A stretch of DNA of 64,000 bases from Streptomyces sp. WAC05374. GTDB taxonomy: Bacteria; Actinomycetota; Actinomycetes; Streptomycetales; Streptomycetaceae. A program made the translations under genes and the position numbers. Location: contig NZ_SMNQ01000008.1 of assembly GCF_004353505.1 (NCBI RefSeq), positions 124,001 through 188,000 of the forward strand. The letters run 5' to 3'. Below are positions 17,016-27,380 of this stretch, piece after piece. How positions within the stretch are numbered: position 1 is the first letter of the stretch; each line of letters starts with the position of its first letter. The notes below the pieces were generated by a model that saw nothing but the letters and a program-made list of their open reading frames with translations, made no database searches and was not told the DNA's origin.

Positions 17016-18554
17016 ATGAACAAGCATCACGACACCACCGGACCCACCGACGACCAGCAGCAGATCACCCTGCGAGGTCCTGCCGAACTGGCCGACGCCC
17101 TGCCGTACATGATGGGTTATCACCCCACCGACTCGATCGTGATGGTCGCGCTGCACGGCGACCGCGGCCGGTTCGGCGGCCGCCTCAGGCTCGGTATCCC
17201 GCGCTCCCCGCGCGAGTGGCCGCCGGTCGCCGAGCAGCTCGCCGAATGCCTCATCGAGGGCTGCGAGCGGCGCGGCTCCCGGCCGGACGGCATCGTCGTC
17301 TTCCTCTGCCAGGACCCGGCCGAGGGTGAGACGGGCCGCCGCGTCATGGAGCGCCTGCGGCCTCTCGCCCAGCGGCTGCGCACCGCCTGCGGCACCCTCG
17401 ACGTTCCTGTGTACGAAGCGCTCTGCATCTCCGACGGCCGCTTCTGGTCCTACTGCTGCCCCGACACCCGCTGCTGCCCGCCCGACGGCAACCCCCTCGC
17501 CCTGCCCGGTACGTCGGTGATGGCGGCCGCCGCGGCCTACGCCGGCATCCAGGTGCGCGGCTCGCTGCGGGACATGGAGGAGCGGCTGCGACCGTGGCCG
17601 TACGGGAAGGCCACGGCCACCGAGCAGCTTCAGGCGCTCGACACCGCCGGCGCCGCCCTGGTGCCCCGCATCCTCGACCAGGACGGCCGTGACACGGTGC
17701 GCGTGGAGACGATCGAGCTGGCGGAGCGGCTCGTGCGGCGCCTTGCGGACGGCCCGCGGGTCATGGACCCGGCGGCGGCCGACGCGCAGGACGACGCGCT
17801 GATCGGCCACGACGAGGCGGCCTCGGTCATCCTCGGGCTCCAGGACCGGGAGACCCGGGACCGGGCTGCGGAGTGGATGGAGGGGGAGCAGGCGGCCCCC
17901 GCCCTGCGACTCTGGCGCGCACTGGCCCGCCGCTGTGTGGGCGCCTACGTCGAGCACTCCGCCGCGCCGCTGACCCTCGCCGGCTGGGTGGCCTGGTCGA
18001 CCGGCGACGAGCCCAGCGCCCGGGTGGCGCTGGGGCTCGCGCTGGAGGTCGACCCCGAGTACGTCTTCGCCAGGCTCCTGCACCAGGCGTGCAACGAGGG
18101 CCTGGACCCGGAGTCGCTGCGCCGGTGCCTCCGCCAGGAGCGCGACGCGCGTGCCGCGGCCGAGGCACGGGCCGGGTCCGAACCACAAAGCGCTACCGGG
18201 CCCCAGGCCGCTACCGGGCCCCAGGCCGCTACCGGGCCCCAGGGCGGGGCAGGGACCACCGCCGGATCCGGCGCACCGACAGCACCCGGGGCACGAAGCT
18301 CCTCCGTGGCACGAACCGCCTCCGGGACACGAACCGCGTCCGGTGCCCGCGTGGGCTCCGCTGCGCGGGTGTCCTTGAGCGTGCGCAAGGCGGGTCGCCG
18401 TCGTACGAGGCTTCGGCCGGTGCGGCAGCCGGCAGCGGACCGGGGTGCCCCCACCCCACGCCCCGGGACGGTCGGGCCGGAAGGGGGCGCTGCCCCGTCC
18501 CGGCTCCGGGCGGCCCGTCGCAGCGGCGGGCGCGGGACCAGGAGCGGACGGTGA
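17016..18554 (+). CDS. DUF4192 domain protein
   Basis: 512 residues. The conserved DUF4192 region spans about 8-390, with GPAELADALPYMMGYHPTDS near the N-terminus and CCPDTRCCPPDGNPL in the middle. The family is almost restricted to actinobacteria and its function is unknown. The last 120 residues are Ala/Thr/Pro/Arg-rich and contain three copies of an ATGPQA-type repeat, so they are probably disordered and variable. Either GTG 17010 or ATG 17016 could start translation; neither has a strong ribosome binding site and I chose the ATG. It is divergent from recQ. Confidence 0.8.
   Translation: MNKHHDTTGPTDDQQQITLRGPAELADALPYMMGYHPTDSIVMVALHGDRGRFGGRLRLGIPRSPREWPPVAEQLAECLIEGCERRGSRPDGIVVFLCQDPAEGETGRRVMERLRPLAQRLRTACGTLDVPVYEALCISDGRFWSYCCPDTRCCPPDGNPLALPGTSVMAAAAAYAGIQVRGSLRDMEERLRPWPYGKATATEQLQALDTAGAALVPRILDQDGRDTVRVETIELAERLVRRLADGPRVMDPAAADAQDDALIGHDEAASVILGLQDRETRDRAAEWMEGEQAAPALRLWRALARRCVGAYVEHSAAPLTLAGWVAWSTGDEPSARVALGLALEVDPEYVFARLLHQACNEGLDPESLRRCLRQERDARAAAEARAGSEPQSATGPQAATGPQAATGPQGGAGTTAGSGAPTAPGARSSSVARTASGTRTASGARVGSAARVSLSVRKAGRRRTRLRPVRQPAADRGAPTPRPGTVGPEGGAAPSRLRAARRSGGRGTRSGR
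18191..18244 (+). repeat. Three in-frame 18-bp tandem repeats
   Basis: CGCTACCGGGCCCCAGGC at 18191, 18209 and 18227 (last base differs in the third copy). They lie in the variable tail of the DUF4192 gene. Confidence 0.92.
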
Positions 18555-18669
18555 CAGCCGTGACCACGACAGGGGTGGCGCCGTTGCCTTCTGTGGCGGA
18601 GTCGCCCGACCCGTTCCGTCGTACCTCCAGCGACTGTCCGGAGCGCACAGAAGGCTCAGCACACCACCC

Positions 18670-20715
18670 ATGGACCGCTCTGTCCCCTCCCGGCCCCACG
18701 GCCCGCCGTTCCGACAGCCGTCCGCCACCGGGCTCGCACGCCCGGGCCCCGGGCGGCCCCCCGGTGAGCTGCCGCCCGTGCACGACGCCCTCGTCTGCGT
18801 CGCCCTGCCCTCCTTCACCGTCTCGGCACCGCACGGCCAGCTCACCGGTCAGGGCCTCGAAGGCGTCTACCAGTCCGGCCGCCGCGTCCTCTCCCGCTGC
18901 CACCTGCGCGTGGCCGGCCGGGACCCGGTCGTGGTGCAGGGCCGGATGCTCTCCGCCGACCGGGCCAGGTTCGCCGCCGTGGTCCGCACCGCCGCGGACC
19001 TCGGGCCCGATCCGGGTGTGGTGGTGGAACGGTCCAGGGACGCGGACGGCACCGAACGGATCACCTTCCGCAGCGCAGTGGGCCGCCCCCTGCGGCTCCC
19101 CGTCGAGATCGCCCTCGGCACCGACCTCGCGGAGCTGGGCGCCGTCGCCTCCGGACGGCCCTGTCCGGAACTGCGCCCGACGGTCCACGGCTCGGGGCTC
19201 CGCTGGTCGGCCTCCGACGGTGCCTGTGCGACCGTCAGCGTGGAACCGCCTCCCAAGGACACGCTCGCCTCGTCCGGACTGCTGTGCTGGGAGCTGGAGC
19301 TTCAGCCCGGCCGTGCCCGCACCATCACCATCGACGTCCGGCTGCGCTCCACCCGCACCGCGCCGCGGCCCGTGGGCGCCCGCACGGGCGGCCACAGCGT
19401 CCCCGAGGCCCGCGCCGAGGGCGACGATCCCCGCGCGGAGAAGCTTCTCCAAGCCGGCCTCGGTGACCTGCGTGCCCTTCTCGTGCGCGATCCGGACCAC
19501 CCGGCCGACCTCCACCTGGCCGCGGGCGTGCCGTGGCGCTGCGGCCCCGCCCCGGCGGAGGCCCTGTGGGCCGCCCGCATGGTCCTGCCACTCGGCACCC
19601 AGCTCGCCGCCACCACCCTGCGCACCCTCGCCCGTGCCCAGCTCACCGGCCCCGGCCCCGGAGCGGGACGTATCCCCGGGCCGCTCCGCGACACCGGCCC
19701 CCACCTGCCGCCGAGCTGCACCGGCACAGAGGCGACCCTGGCCTTCCCCGTCGTGCTGGCCGAGGCCCGGCGCTGGGGCCTCCCGGAGCAGGACGTCGCA
19801 CAGTTGCTCCCGGCGGCCGAGCGATGCCTGCAGTGGCTGCGCGCCACCGCCGACGAGAGCGGCCTGCTGTGCGAGCCGGGACCGGTCCGGCTCCAGCGCG
19901 CCGAGACGCAGGCGCACGCCCACCGGGCCGCCCTGCTCGGTGCCGACCTCCTGGAGGCCTGCGGCCGTCCCGGCGCGGACGACTGGCGGGACTGGGCGCA
20001 CCACCTGCGCCACCGGTTCCGGGAGGAGTTCTGGCTCGACGACCGCACGGGCGGGCGCCCCGCCGCCGCGCGTACACCCGAGGGCCGGCCGCTGCCCCAC
20101 CTGGGAGGCGGCGCAGCCCACCTGCTCGACACCGGTCTCCTCGGCGGCGGCTTCGCCGAGGGGCTGCTCGACAAGGTGCAGACCGAGCAGCTCGCCAGAC
20201 TGCTCGGGAGCCCCGCCCTGGACACCGGATGGGGGTTGCGCGGCCTCGGAGCCAAGGAGCCGGCCTACAACCCCTTCGGTCACCGTTCCGGGGCGGTACG
20301 GGTCCATGAGACGGCCGTCGCCGTCAGCGGCCTGGCCGCGGCCGGCTACGACAAGGAGGCGACGTCCCTGCTGCGCGGCCTGCTCGACGCGGCCGAGTCC
20401 TTCGCGTACCGGCTGCCCGAGATGTACGCGGGCGACCAGCGCACGAGCGACAGCGTTCCGGTGCCGCACCCCGCCGCGTGCCGCCCTGCCGCCATCGCCT
20501 CGGCCGCCGGCATCCAGATACTCACCACCGTGGCCGGAATCCGCCCCGACGCTCCGGCGGGCACGGTCGCCCTGCACCCCATGCCCGGTGCCCCCCTGGG
20601 CGCGCTCCGGCTGTCCGGGCTGTGCGTCGCGGGGGCGCCGTTCGCGGTGCGGGTCAGCCGGCTGGGGCTGGGCATGGTGGAGGAGGCAGCCGCCGGTCTG
20701 CAACTGGGAGTGTGA
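18670..20715 (+). CDS. Glycogen debranching-enzyme-like protein
   Basis: 681 residues. The N-terminal part (about 40-215) matches the 'glycogen debranching N-terminal domain' type found in actinobacteria, starting LPSFTVSAPHGQLTG. The C-terminal half is an (alpha/alpha)6-barrel-like region resembling amylo-alpha-1,6-glucosidases, with GLGAKEPAYNPFGHRSGAV and the repeated helix pattern around DWAHHLRHRFREEFWLDD. It probably acts on an oligosaccharide, but the catalytic acids cannot be assigned safely. Start ATG 18670 is preceded by AGAAGG at a rather long distance. It follows the DUF4192 gene by 115 bases. Confidence 0.75.
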   Translation: MDRSVPSRPHGPPFRQPSATGLARPGPGRPPGELPPVHDALVCVALPSFTVSAPHGQLTGQGLEGVYQSGRRVLSRCHLRVAGRDPVVVQGRMLSADRARFAAVVRTAADLGPDPGVVVERSRDADGTERITFRSAVGRPLRLPVEIALGTDLAELGAVASGRPCPELRPTVHGSGLRWSASDGACATVSVEPPPKDTLASSGLLCWELELQPGRARTITIDVRLRSTRTAPRPVGARTGGHSVPEARAEGDDPRAEKLLQAGLGDLRALLVRDPDHPADLHLAAGVPWRCGPAPAEALWAARMVLPLGTQLAATTLRTLARAQLTGPGPGAGRIPGPLRDTGPHLPPSCTGTEATLAFPVVLAEARRWGLPEQDVAQLLPAAERCLQWLRATADESGLLCEPGPVRLQRAETQAHAHRAALLGADLLEACGRPGADDWRDWAHHLRHRFREEFWLDDRTGGRPAAARTPEGRPLPHLGGGAAHLLDTGLLGGGFAEGLLDKVQTEQLARLLGSPALDTGWGLRGLGAKEPAYNPFGHRSGAVRVHETAVAVSGLAAAGYDKEATSLLRGLLDAAESFAYRLPEMYAGDQRTSDSVPVPHPAACRPAAIASAAGIQILTTVAGIRPDAPAGTVALHPMPGAPLGALRLSGLCVAGAPFAVRVSRLGLGMVEEAAAGLQLGV

Positions 20716-20804
20716 CCCGGTGCGGGCCCGGCCGTGTCGCGAAGGCACGCCGACCGTGACGGGGGAGGGAGAAGTGACCACCGGGGACACCGGGGGACGT
20801 GTTT

Positions 20805-20820
20805 ATCGTCAGGAAGACGA
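20805..20820 (+). promoter_or_regulatory. Inverted repeat, candidate operator of the NUDIX regulator
   Basis: TCGTC-AGGAA-GACGA (20806-20820, extendable by one base on each side) lies between the expected -35 position and a TATGAT -10 box at 20822-20827. TATGAT ends six bases before the ATG at 20834, so the mRNA is probably leaderless and a protein bound here would block transcription. Autoregulation by the downstream winged-helix protein is inferred. Confidence 0.55.
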
Positions 20821-20833
20821 CTATGATCGCCGC

Positions 20834-21604
20834 ATGTCCCCCTACGACCCATCGGCCTTTCCGCCCTTCGCCGTGACCGTCGACCTGGTGGTGCTCACGG
20901 TTCGCCGTCATGCGCTGTGCGCACTGGTCGTACGGCGTGGAGAACCGCCGTTCCAGGGACGCTGGGCGCTGCCCGGCGGGTTCGTACGGCCCGACGAGGA
21001 CCTCGGTGCGGCCGCCGCACGCGAGCTGGTCGAGGAGACGGGCCTGTGCGCGCACGATCCGGGCACGCCGCTCCCGGAAGCCGGCAACGGCGCCCACCTC
21101 GAGCAGCTCGCCACGTACGGAGACCCCAAGCGCGACCCCCGCATGCGAGTCGTCAGCGTCGCCCACCTGGTGCTCGCACCGGATCTCCCCGCGCCTCGGG
21201 CGGGCGGTGACGCCAACAGCGCCCGCTGGGCACCCGTCGAGGAGCTGCTCAGCCAGGAGGGCGTTTCGGACCGGGAGGGCGAGCAGCCGGCGCCGCTCGC
21301 CTTCGACCACGCGCGCATCCTGGCCGACGGGGTGGAGCGCGCCCGCTCGAAGATTGAGTACTCGTCACTGGCCACGGCCTTCTGCCCGCCCGAATTCACC
21401 GTCGGCGAGCTGCGCCGGGTCTACGAGGCGGTGTGGGGGGTGGCCCTCGACCCGCGCAACTTCCACCGCAAGGTGACCGGTACGCCAGGGTTCTTGGTGC
21501 CCTCCGGGGGCACCACGACTCGTCAGGGCGGCCGGCCCGCCCAGCTCTTCAGAGCCGGAGGAGCGACCCTGTTGAACCCGCCGATGCTGCGTCCGGAGGT
21601 CTGA
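20834..21604 (+). CDS. NUDIX hydrolase-like transcriptional regulator (NrtR-type)
   Basis: 256 residues. Residues 10-150 form a NUDIX domain with an intact Nudix box (G-x5-E-x7-REL-V-EE-T-G-L from GFVRPDEDL to ETGL), so it may still cleave or at least bind an ADP-ribose-type ligand. The C-terminal part (about 165-256: FTVGELRRVYEAVWG, NFHRKV) matches the winged-helix domain of NrtR-like regulators, which control NAD or sugar metabolism genes in other bacteria. An inverted repeat overlaps its promoter. What it regulates cannot be read here; adjacent genes encode a debranching-like enzyme and an ABC transporter. Confidence 0.85.
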   Translation: MSPYDPSAFPPFAVTVDLVVLTVRRHALCALVVRRGEPPFQGRWALPGGFVRPDEDLGAAAARELVEETGLCAHDPGTPLPEAGNGAHLEQLATYGDPKRDPRMRVVSVAHLVLAPDLPAPRAGGDANSARWAPVEELLSQEGVSDREGEQPAPLAFDHARILADGVERARSKIEYSSLATAFCPPEFTVGELRRVYEAVWGVALDPRNFHRKVTGTPGFLVPSGGTTTRQGGRPAQLFRAGGATLLNPPMLRPEV

Positions 21605-21613
21605 CACCTCCGG
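21593..21613 (+). terminator. Small hairpin over the NUDIX regulator stop codon
   Basis: CCGGAGGT / ACCTCCGG with loop CTGAC spans the TGA stop. There is no T run; termination is possible but not certain. Confidence 0.4.
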
Positions 21614-21712
21614 CACCATTCCTCAATCCTGCGCAAAAAGTCCGAAATGTAGCGTTATCTTGCTGCGGTACCCGCCCTGCCGCCGAGCGGTTCCTCTACC
21701 GCGGGAGAAGCG

Positions 21713-23713
21713 ATGCTCCAGGCAATCGGACTGACCAGCACCCCCCGCCGCAACCGTCCGCCCGCCGTGGACGATCTGACCTTCGAGGCCCGGCCCGGCG
21801 GTGTCACCGCACTGCTCGGCGCCACCGGCTCCGGCAAGAGCACCGCCCTGCGCATGATGCTCGAACTCGAACCCGGCCGCGGCGTCACCTACTTCCGCGG
21901 CCGCCCCCTGCACCGCATCGCCCACCCCGCCCGCGAGGTCGGCGTGCTCCTCGGCGACGTACCGGGCCACCCCGCACGGACCTGCCGGGGCCAGCTCCGG
22001 ATGCTCTGCGCGGCCGCCGGCGTACCCGCCTCCCGCGCCGACGACATGCTCGACATCGTCGGCCTCGCCGGTCTGCGCGAGCAGCGGCTCGGCACCCTCT
22101 CCCTCGGTATGGAGCGCCGACTGGCTCTCGCCGCCGCCCTGTTGGGCGACCCGCACACCCTCCTCCTCGACGAACCGGCCGCCGGACTGTCGCCCCGCGA
22201 GAACCACTGGCTGTTCAACCTGCTGCGGGCCCACGCCGCCCACGGCGGCACCGTGCTCTACACCACCGCCGACCCCAAGGAGGCCGCCCGCACGGCGGAC
22301 CACGTCGTCACCATCGACCAGGGGCGGCTGGTCGCCGACCAGGAGGCCGCCGCCTTCGCCCGAACCCGGCTGCGCCCCCGCGTCGCCGTCCGCACCCCGC
22401 ACGCGGCCCGCCTCGCCGCGGTCGTCAGCCGCGAGGCACGGGCGGCGCAGCGCTCCGTCGAAGTGGTCGCCGAGGAGGGCAACCGGCTGTGCGTGTACGG
22501 CAGCGACTGCGCGGAGATCGGGGAGACCGCCTTCCGCCACGGTGTCCTCCTCCACCAACTCGCCCACGAAACCGGCGACACGGGCCCGGTCCCCACCCCC
22601 GCCGCAGCCTCCGCCCAGGCCCCTCACATCCCGGCCCCCACCCAGGCTTCCGCCCCCGCGTCCTGCCCCGACCCGGCCACGCCGCCCGGACCCGCAGCCA
22701 CCACCAGCGCCACCGGAACCGTCTCCACCCCCACAGCAGGCGCTCCCGAGCACCTGAGACTCTCCCTGCCCGAGCCGCAACCGGTGCCTTCGGCCTCGCC
22801 CCTCCCCGCCGGAGCGGTCGCCACCGGGGCGACCCTCGAACAAGCCGAGCCCCCCGCCCCCACACCCGTCCCGGCAGCGCGCCCCCAGCCGGACACGGGC
22901 CTGCTCCCGCCCCCGCTCGCCCCCAGGCCCGTGCGCAGCCCCCTGCGCCCCTTCCGGTACGAACTGCGCCGACTCCTCGGCGTGCCCGTGACGTACCTGA
23001 CCGCCGCCGCCGTCCTCGTCGCGTCCACCTTTCTCGCCGTGTTCCTGGCGCGGTTCGGCGGCACGCCCCTGCCCACCGTGCTGGCCGCCTGGCCGGGGCT
23101 GCTCCCGCTGCCGCCCGCCGCCCTGGGCGCCGGTCTGCTGGGCGCGCTGTCCTTCGGGGACGAGTACCGCCACCCCGTCCTCTCCTCCGGCCGCGGCACC
23201 GTCCCGCGCCGCCTCGGCCTGCTCCTCGCCAAGGTCACCGTCACGGCGGCCACCGCCCTGCTGCTCGCACTCCTCGTCGCCCTGGCCGACTTCGGTGCGC
23301 TGCGCCTGGTGTACGGCGGTGACGTGATCCCCGTACCGGGAAACTGGCCGGCGCTCTGTGCGAGTTGGGCCGGCCTCTCGGTGGGCTGCGCCTGGGCCGG
23401 ACTTCTGGCGGCGGGGTTGTTCCGGGCCACCGCCGCGGGTGTCGCGGCCGTACTCGCCGTGCCGGTCGTCATCACCCCGCTCGTACAGCTCGTGGAGAGG
23501 ACACTCGCAGGCGCGTCCGTGCGTTCGATCGCGGGGCTCCCCGCCAGGTTGCGCGAACTCGCCTGGACGCAGTGGCCGTACGAGATCGATCGCTGGCTCC
23601 TCGCCGGGGCGCGGCTGGTCGCTCAACCCGTGGGTACGGCGCTGGTCCTGTCACTCACGACCCTCGCGTGCGCTTATCTGTTCACCGGGCTGCGGCGCAG
23701 GGCCCGTTGGTGA
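21713..23713 (+). CDS. ABC transporter, ATPase and membrane domain on one polypeptide
   Basis: 666 residues. The ATPase is N-terminal: Walker A GATGSGKST at 36-44, signature LSLGMERRLALAAALL (the normal LSGGQ is altered to LSLGM), Walker B HTLLLDEPA. A proline/alanine-rich linker of about 130 residues joins it to a C-terminal membrane domain with six or so hydrophobic segments (for example VPVTYLTAAAVLVASTFLAVF). This order is typical of small ABC-2-type exporters; the substrate is unknown. ATG 21713 follows GGGAGAAG. No partner gene is adjacent, so it may work as a homodimer. Confidence 0.82.
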   Translation: MLQAIGLTSTPRRNRPPAVDDLTFEARPGGVTALLGATGSGKSTALRMMLELEPGRGVTYFRGRPLHRIAHPAREVGVLLGDVPGHPARTCRGQLRMLCAAAGVPASRADDMLDIVGLAGLREQRLGTLSLGMERRLALAAALLGDPHTLLLDEPAAGLSPRENHWLFNLLRAHAAHGGTVLYTTADPKEAARTADHVVTIDQGRLVADQEAAAFARTRLRPRVAVRTPHAARLAAVVSREARAAQRSVEVVAEEGNRLCVYGSDCAEIGETAFRHGVLLHQLAHETGDTGPVPTPAAASAQAPHIPAPTQASAPASCPDPATPPGPAATTSATGTVSTPTAGAPEHLRLSLPEPQPVPSASPLPAGAVATGATLEQAEPPAPTPVPAARPQPDTGLLPPPLAPRPVRSPLRPFRYELRRLLGVPVTYLTAAAVLVASTFLAVFLARFGGTPLPTVLAAWPGLLPLPPAALGAGLLGALSFGDEYRHPVLSSGRGTVPRRLGLLLAKVTVTAATALLLALLVALADFGALRLVYGGDVIPVPGNWPALCASWAGLSVGCAWAGLLAAGLFRATAAGVAAVLAVPVVITPLVQLVERTLAGASVRSIAGLPARLRELAWTQWPYEIDRWLLAGARLVAQPVGTALVLSLTTLACAYLFTGLRRRARW

Positions 23714-23753
23714 CCGAGCGGTGACCAAAGCGCTCCAAACGGTCACAACTCCC

Positions 23754-23781
23754 TAGGAAATTGCCCGGTTCCTTCCGATAA
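23754..23781 (+). promoter_or_regulatory. Sigma-WhiG-type promoter of whiH
   Basis: TCCGATAA at 23774-23781 matches the GCCGATAA -10 element of the flagellar-type sigma WhiG; the -35 (TAAA) would fall in TAGGAAA at 23754-23760. In S. coelicolor whiH is transcribed by sigma WhiG. The start codon lies 92 bases downstream. Confidence 0.7.
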
Positions 23782-23873
23782 GGCGTCAATTGAAGAGCGA
23801 GCGCCGATCACCCTTTCGTGTGCTTTTCACCAAAGACCTCAAGGGTCGTGGAGACCGCGCCGACAAAGGATGC

Positions 23874-24761
23874 GTGAGTACCCTTGCGCACACCATGATG
23901 ACCGCCGCCCGCCCCGTGGAGACCGGCCTCGCGGCCCCGGGCGGACTGGACCGCTACCCCTTTGCGGAGGCCCCCGTCGCCGACCGCGTCGGGCCTCCCG
24001 CCTGGGAGGGCGCCGACACGGAGCTGGGCCGGGTGGGCCGGCGGACCGCCGGAAGCCGCGGCCGCGGACTGCACGGCCAACTCGTCCAGCAGCTCGGCCA
24101 GATGATCGTCTCCGGCGACCTGGGTGCCGACCGGCCGCTCGTACCCGAGGAGATCGGCCAGCGCTTCGAGGTCTCCCGCACCGTCGTGCGCGAGTCCCTG
24201 CGCGTCCTCGAGGCCAAGGGGCTGGTCAGCGCCCGCCCGAACGTCGGCACCCGCGTCCGCCCGGTCAGCGACTGGAACCTGCTCGACCCCGACATCATCG
24301 AGTGGCGCGCCTTCGGCCCGCAGCGCGAGGACCAGCGCCGGGAGCTGAGCGAGCTGCGGTGGACGATCGAGCCCCTGGCGGCGCGCCTCGCCGCCGGGCA
24401 CGGCCGTGAGGACGTCCAGCAGCGGCTCGGCGACATGGTCGAGATCATGGGCCACGCTTTCGCGCAGGGTGACGCGATCACCTTCTCCCGCGCCGACGCG
24501 GAGTTCCACAACCTGCTGATCCAGCTCGCCGGCAACCGGATGCTCGAGCACCTCTCCGGCATCGTCTCCGCCGCCCTCCAGGTTTCCGGCGCTCCCGCCA
24601 TTAGCTGTGACCGCCCCAGCGAGCCCTGTCTCGCCCACCACGCGCGCATCGTCGACGCCCTGGCCGCCGGCGACGGCCCGGCCGCCGAGGCGGCCATGCG
24701 CCAACTGCTGACGGTGCAGCCGGAGGTGGAGCGGGTCGTTCCCGCCCCCCGCGAGCACTGA
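23874..24761 (+). CDS. whiH: Sporulation regulator WhiH (GntR/FadR family)
   Basis: 295 residues. A winged-helix DNA-binding domain at about 65-140 (LHGQLVQQLGQMIVSGDL ... VSRTVVRESLRVLEAKGLV) is followed by an FCD ligand-binding domain (WTIEPLAARLAAGH ... HARIVDALAAGD). Sequence and position directly upstream of hrdB match WhiH, needed for septation in aerial hyphae and autorepressed in S. coelicolor. GTG 23874 gives the known start MSTLAHTMMTAAR; AAAGGA at 23865-23870 is close to it. ATG codons at 23895 and 23898 lack a ribosome binding site. A sigma-WhiG-like promoter lies upstream. Confidence 0.9.
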   Translation: MSTLAHTMMTAARPVETGLAAPGGLDRYPFAEAPVADRVGPPAWEGADTELGRVGRRTAGSRGRGLHGQLVQQLGQMIVSGDLGADRPLVPEEIGQRFEVSRTVVRESLRVLEAKGLVSARPNVGTRVRPVSDWNLLDPDIIEWRAFGPQREDQRRELSELRWTIEPLAARLAAGHGREDVQQRLGDMVEIMGHAFAQGDAITFSRADAEFHNLLIQLAGNRMLEHLSGIVSAALQVSGAPAISCDRPSEPCLAHHARIVDALAAGDGPAAEAAMRQLLTVQPEVERVVPAPREH

Positions 24762-24845
24762 GCCCGGCCGGCATCGAGCCGGCCCGCAGCGGCAGGCCGT
24801 CCGGCGCATGAAGCACCACGTCGCCTTCGCGTACGGCGTGTGTCG

Positions 24846-24877
24846 CCGGGCCCCAGGGGTCACCCCCGGGGGGCCCG
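24846..24877. terminator. GC-rich hairpin after whiH
   Basis: CCGGGCCCCAGGGGT pairs with ACCCCCGGGGGGCCCGG with one small bulge, 85 bases after the whiH stop. It probably insulates hrdB from whiH transcription. Confidence 0.55.
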
Positions 24878-24879
24878 GC

Positions 24880-25404
24880 GCGCCCCGCCCCGCCCCACGA
24901 AGCGGCGCAAGCCGAACGCCCCGGCCGACCGTGCGGGCACCTCCGGGAACCGCGCTCGATAACGCGCCCACTGCGTCGGGCCCGCCGGACAAAGGGTCCG
25001 AGCACCGGAGGCCACCTCCGCAGGAGCCCCGCACCGGGGCCCACGCGCCACAGCCGGCCGGCCCGCCAAAGGCGGCCCGCACCACCCGGGGCCTGCGCCA
25101 CAAGAGCCCCACCTCACATGGCTCACGCCCCACGGACGCCGCAAACTCCTACGCGCCCCAGACGGTCCGCACCCCACAGGCGCCACACACCACCCATGCA
25201 CCACAGGCGCCACAGACGGCCCGTCCGTCGCACGAGCCGCAGACAGCCCCACCCGTCACACGAGCCACAGACAGCCCGCCCGTCACAGGCGGCCGGACGG
25301 CCGCTCGCCCGGCGACAGCCCGTACCCATGGCGGAAACAGAAGGGATTCGGTGGCCCGATGGGGGGTGACCTCCGGGTCTGGGGGTATTTGGATGCATAC
25401 GGGG
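24880..25404. repeat. Low-complexity intergenic sequence with imperfect repeats
   Basis: Over 500 bases between whiH and the hrdB promoter with no supported gene. From about 25170 to 25300 it contains related units such as CACAGGCGCCACA and CACGAGCCACAGACAGCCC (and a CACGAGCCGCAGACAGCCC variant). Open frames here have no ribosome binding sites. Confidence 0.6.
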
Positions 25405-25435
25405 TGTGACTCGGGCCACGCGAATTGGGCGTAAC
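25405..25435 (+). promoter_or_regulatory. Candidate main promoter of hrdB
   Basis: TGTGAC (25405-25410) and GGCGTAAC (25428-25435) are separated by 17 bases. This layout resembles the hrdB P1 promoter of other Streptomyces, which is read by the ECF sigma factor ShbA rather than by HrdB itself. Assignment is by resemblance and position. Confidence 0.55.
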
Positions 25436-25621
25436 GCTCCTCGAAGCCCTGCGATGACCTAAGAGGTGACAGCCGAGGAGGGAATACAGCCGCCGTTCAT
25501 GGCGCTGTCCACCTCCGAGGTTCAGCCCGCGTCGTCGGCACATCCCCAGCCGACGGTCGTCGGCTCCGGCCCGATCATGGGCGGGGCCGGAAGCCGTTTC
25601 CATCGTTCCGAGAGGTTGTTC

Positions 25622-27175
<1,554 letters not shown>

Positions 27176-27199
27176 GCCGTCCGAGGTCTCGTACGAGAC

Positions 27200-27235
27200 G
27201 GAGGGCCCGGTTCCCGGAGGGGAGCCGGGCCCTCC
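27200..27235 (+). terminator. Terminator hairpin after hrdB
   Basis: GGAGGGCCCGG (27200-27210) pairs with CCGGGCCCTCC (27225-27235), 25 bases after the stop; the inner bases TTCCC/GGGGA extend the stem. Confidence 0.75.
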
Positions 27236-27380
27236 GGCGTACCCGCGACCGGTGGCGGGCCTTCCGGGGCACCCACCACCAGCGCCGGGCCCTCTGGCGT
27301 GTCCGTGCCGCTGGGGTGCGGGGCGCGCCGCGCTGGTCGACTCTGGGTGAAGCTGGTTCACCGGAGAGTCAGGAGACCGC

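Noticed and set aside
17873..20833. A 1243-codon frame running into the NUDIX gene
   Set aside because: Most of it is a shifted shadow of the DUF4192 and debranching-like genes; only the part from 20834 is the NUDIX regulator.
24808..25434. A 208-codon frame between whiH and hrdB
   Set aside because: Low-complexity Thr/Pro/Ala/Arg product, no ribosome binding site, and it runs through the hrdB promoter.
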